Notes under the pieces: model-generated
What the model was told of the DNA's origin: nothing
What the model saw: only the letters and a program-made list of their open reading frames with translations
Databases searched by the model: none
Source of the DNA: an uncultured Muribaculaceae bacterium
GTDB lineage: Bacteria; Bacteroidota; Bacteroidia; Bacteroidales; Muribaculaceae
Assembly: GCA_910576775.1 (NCBI GenBank)
Contig: CAJTJV010000043.1
Coordinates: forward strand, 1 to 18,935
Reading direction: 5' to 3'
Length of the DNA stretch: 18,935 nucleotides
Position numbers and translations under genes: made by a program
Part shown: one piece after another, positions 17,601 to 18,935 of the stretch
How positions within the stretch are numbered: the first letter of the stretch is position 1
Layout of the letters: the number at the start of each line of letters is the position of its first letter

Positions 17601-17812
17601 CAACGATTCTCGGTATGGTTCCAATGGCTGTCGGAACTGGCCAAGGCGCGGAGATGTGGCGCCCGATGGGTACCGCAGTTATAGGTGGTCTTACTTTCTC
17701 CACTATCCTGACACTTCTTTTCGTACCTGTCCTATACTGCGTATTCGCTTCAACCGGCATCAAGAACAAACGTAAGAAGCTCCATAAACTTCACGCCAAA
17801 AACAACGACTAA
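14690..17812 (+). CDS. RND family efflux pump, inner-membrane permease (AcrB/HAE1 type)
   Basis: This 1040-residue proton-driven pump of the AcrB family expels hydrophobic or amphiphilic compounds through its channel and adaptor partners. Its length is usual. TM1 lies at about 10-29, TM2-TM6 at about 333-475, TM7 near 528-546 and TM8-TM12 at about 865-1020, with two large periplasmic loops between. The proton relay is intact: D399-D400 in TM4 (GMVVDDAIVVLEN) and K931 in TM10 (IGIVVKNGIVLIDY). The loop FFLGRWRATLIITITIPISL is a family hallmark. Glycine- and methionine-rich GGMGGSMGGQ in the second periplasmic loop (near 662-671) recalls similar stretches in other Bacteroidota members. Substrates cannot be inferred. 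Nine bases separate it from the PG0541-type gene. Confidence 0.97.
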   Translation: MSLYGSAVKRPIMTTFCFVAVVILGLFSLSKLPIDLYPDIETNTIMVMTTYAGASAQDIEQNVTRPLENVLNSVSDLKHITSKSRENISVITLEFEYGEDIDVLTNDVRDKLDMVQSMLPDEAENPIIFKFSTDMIPIVLLSVKASESMPGLYKILDDNVANPLARISGVGSVSISGAPKREIHVYVDPVRLEAYNLTVEQIASLIGAENRNIPGGSFDIGSETYSLRVQGEFKASEEMKDIVVGSYNGKSIYLSDVARIDDSLEERTQETYNNGEQGAMIVIQKQSGANSVDISNKVLEMLPSLQERLPSDIKLGVIVDTSDNIRNTIASLVETVLYALLFVIIVVFFFLGRWRATLIITITIPISLIASFIYLYGTGNTLNIVSLSALSISIGMVVDDAIVVLENVTTHIERGSDPKQAAVHGTNEVAVSVIASTLTLIAVFFPLTLVTGMTGVLFQQLGWMVTIMMIISTVCALSLTPMLCSLLLKRNIKHGKLYTVLFTPIQRGLDAFDRGYGRLLELVVSHKTVTIIICMGIFAGSLLLMKSVGTEFFPTADDARMRVSLELPIGSRVELAKESTARLSKEWSEKYPEILTINYTTGIASSDNTFASLSDNGTHIVSMNIRLSDPGDRERGITEIAALMREDLKAYPEFKKAQVSVGGMGGSMGGQATLDYEIYGYDFNETDSVARMLQSMLRTIPGTADIILSRSDYQPEYQVDFDREKLALYGLNLSTAATYLRNRINGSLASQFREDGEEYDIKVMYAPENRTSIEDLENILIYNNSGKAVRVRDVGKVVERFSPPTIERKDRERIVTVSAVVQDVPMSDVVKASMAKIKEMDIPQGINIQLAGTYEDQQDSFRDLLTLAVLIVILVYIVMAAQFESYTYPGIIMTSLLFAFSGVFIILYLTGHTLNVMSMIGAIMLIGIVVKNGIVLIDYITLNRERGMSIRRAVIDGGESRLRPVVMTTLTTILGMVPMAVGTGQGAEMWRPMGTAVIGGLTFSTILTLLFVPVLYCVFASTGIKNKRKKLHKLHAKNND

Positions 17813-17821
17813 CTATTCTAT

Positions 17822-18115
17822 ATGAAAGCGATATTCATAGCCTTCGATCAGGCTCACTATGAAAGAATTGTAGAAATGCTCGAACGCAGCAACTGCCGCG
17901 GGTTCACATCGTGGACAGATGTAAAAGGACGAGGCTCTGTCAATGGTGAACCTCATTATGGCAGCCACGCATGGCCTTCAATGGCAAGCGCAATCATAAC
18001 AATTGTAGAAGACAGCCGAGTCGATCCTGTTCTTGCAAGACTGCGCCAGTTCAATGAAGAACGTCCAAAACTCGGTCTGCGCGCATTCGTCTGGAACATT
18101 GAAAACCAGATCTGA
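17822..18115 (+). CDS. PG0541 family transporter-associated protein (PII-like)
   Basis: This 97-residue soluble protein begins MKAIFIAFDQAHYERIVEML and contains CRGFTSWTDVKGRGS, then SAIITIVEDSRVDPVLARLR. The strand-helix-strand, loop, strand-helix-strand order is that of small PII-like proteins with a ferredoxin-like fold. The family is named for P. gingivalis PG0541, which follows an RND efflux operon. It carries no membrane segment, so it should be cytoplasmic, and may sense a small molecule or trim pump activity; no function is established. The long loop after the second strand (about 36-51, GRGSVNGEPHYGSHAW) takes the place of the PII T-loop. It is the last gene of the operon, before the hairpin at 18135-18170. 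Confidence 0.88.
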   Translation: MKAIFIAFDQAHYERIVEMLERSNCRGFTSWTDVKGRGSVNGEPHYGSHAWPSMASAIITIVEDSRVDPVLARLRQFNEERPKLGLRAFVWNIENQI

Positions 18116-18134
18116 TTAATTTATAAAACCTTGC

Positions 18135-18170
18135 GTCAAGGCCCGGCTACATTTGTGACCGGGCCTTGAC
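18135..18170. terminator. Hairpin terminator between convergent genes
   Basis: A perfect 12-bp GC-rich inverted repeat (arms 18135-18146 and 18159-18170, 12-base loop) lies 19 bases after the efflux operon. AT-rich sequence flanks it on both sides (TTATAAATATATA after it on the plus strand; GCAAGGTTTTATAA on the minus strand), so it may end transcription from both directions. Confidence 0.8.
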
Positions 18171-18187
18171 TTATAAATATATAATTC

Positions 18188-18925
18188 TCAGAATGAGAAC
18201 TGACACACAGCACCAACTCTTTTGGCATACCGGTGCTCACCGCTAATGTTCTCTCTGCGACCAAGGTCGAACTCCGCTCCCACCTGTATCCTCGGTGTCA
18301 TATTCCAGAATACATTGACAGCTGCAAAAAGCCCGCGCCTGTATTCATCCGGCGATGCTCCGTCACGCAACAAATAATGCGATTCACTTGCCGACACACA
18401 CATAAAAAGATTCGGCCTGAAATTATATTGAAGGCCCAGACACCACCCGAAGGCGGCTGGAGCGTACATCTCTCCCGGACGATCAGTAATAGCCACAAGA
18501 TCATGATTGCCGATCAGCAAATCCCCTCCAAGACTTTCGTGCCCCTTACCATAACTTACCGTCAGGTATGATGTCAACTCACGTAGAGGGCGTGCTACAG
18601 AACTGAGCTGCACACCCCACCCTACCTTATTGCAGTTTGACCCGCTTACAAGGTTTCTATAAGAAAGTGTCCTTGCTATGCCTGCAATACGAATATGCTG
18701 TCCACGAGCCCATTCGTATTGCACAAAAGCCGCAAAATCAGGCATCCAGTTTTTAACCGAAGCAGTCATTCTGTCATCGGTATCTATAGATTTTGATGGA
18801 GTTTCGGCGGAAACAGCAAAATACCATTTATTCTTGACTACCGGCATATATCGGACAAGTGGCACAAGCCGAAATTCCGGTGCATGAAAAAATTTAGGAA
18901 TTGTTAATTTTGCGTCATGAAAACT
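18188..18925 (-). pseudogene. C-terminal half of a DcaP-like outer-membrane porin (5' truncated)
   Basis: The open frame gives about 245 residues, or 225 if translated from a GTG at 18865. It reads as the later strands of a DcaP-type trimeric porin: VRYMPVVKNKWYFAVSAETP, MPDFAAFVQYEWARGQHIRI, KVGWGVQLSSVARP, then a final stretch with PRIQVGAEFDLGRRE and the terminal aromatic QFSF usual for beta-barrels. Full-length members have roughly 400 residues with a signal peptide and a coiled-coil or N-terminal barrel half; all of that is missing. The frame closes at a TGA (18926-18928), and the other two minus frames also close nearby (18915-18917 and 18904-18906), so a simple frameshift does not restore it. 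Without an export signal it is unlikely to make a working porin. The absence of internal stops suggests a recent loss. A plus-strand start may lie across its broken end. Confidence 0.65.
18905..18912 (+). promoter_or_regulatory. Candidate -7 box for a plus-strand gene leaving the window
   Basis: TAATTTTG matches TAnnTTTG exactly, and the sequence TAATTTTGCRTCAT is shared with the efflux operon promoter at 12127. No -33 element is seen, and the box is only four bases from an ATG at 18917, so translation would be leaderless or start further on. Confidence 0.4.
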
Positions 18926-18935
18926 TCAGATGCAA
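18917..18935 (+). CDS. Possible 5' end of a gene leaving the window (partial)
   Basis: An ATG at 18917 opens a frame reading MKTSDA before the window ends. The only support is the -7 box just upstream and the divergent orientation to the porin remnant. Too little is present to name a product. Confidence 0.3.

Noticed and set aside
1..18935. CRISPR arrays, transposases, integrases, retron-like or toxin-antitoxin cassettes.
   Set aside because: No regularly spaced direct repeats, no mobile-element proteins and no paired small toxin and antitoxin genes were found on reading both strands.

Overview
The window looks like chromosomal DNA of a gut-type Bacteroidales bacterium, perhaps Muribaculaceae or a relative (family level is inference). 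The signs are promoters with the Bacteroidota -7 box TAnnTTTG, no Shine-Dalgarno sequences, tRNA genes without an encoded CCA, a DUF4286-ruvC pair, a recR-GNAT pair, a surface protein with a type IX-like sorting domain, and an RND efflux operon ending in a PG0541-type gene.

Layout. Positions 1-190 hold the 3' end of a probable tRNA-Gly, a complete tRNA-Leu(GAG) and a strong terminator. A promoter at 361-391 then opens a tightly packed plus-strand run to 8201: a 1356-residue multidomain protein with a Schlafen AlbA_2 domain, a family 2 glycosyltransferase, DUF4286, ruvC and ligA. Stops and starts overlap or nearly touch. Facing this run, with a 12-base overlap at the ligA end, is a minus-strand pair, recR followed by a GNAT acetyltransferase (8190-9335). 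DNA repair and recombination (RuvC, LigA, RecR) is therefore the main theme of the first half.

From a well-formed promoter at 9413-9443 come two exported proteins: a 151-residue protein that is little more than a signal peptide, a small beta module and a C-terminal sorting domain, and a 656-residue LamG plus glycerophosphodiester phosphodiesterase protein whose N-terminus carries a similar small module. A strong terminator follows at 11915-11958. After about 230 bases without a gene comes a tripartite efflux operon (12189-18115): TolC-like channel, lipoprotein adaptor, RND pump and a small PII-like PG0541 family protein, closed by a hairpin at 18135-18170.

At the right edge lies the C-terminal half of a DcaP-like outer-membrane porin on the minus strand. 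All three minus-strand frames are closed just upstream of it, so it appears to be a 5'-truncated remnant. A plus-strand gene may begin at 18917 and leave the window.

Most of the window is housekeeping. The less ordinary items are the giant AlbA_2 protein with its duplicated beta module, the paired surface proteins at 9471-11900, and the truncated porin. No CRISPR array, insertion sequence, integrase, toxin-antitoxin pair or recognised defence cassette was seen.
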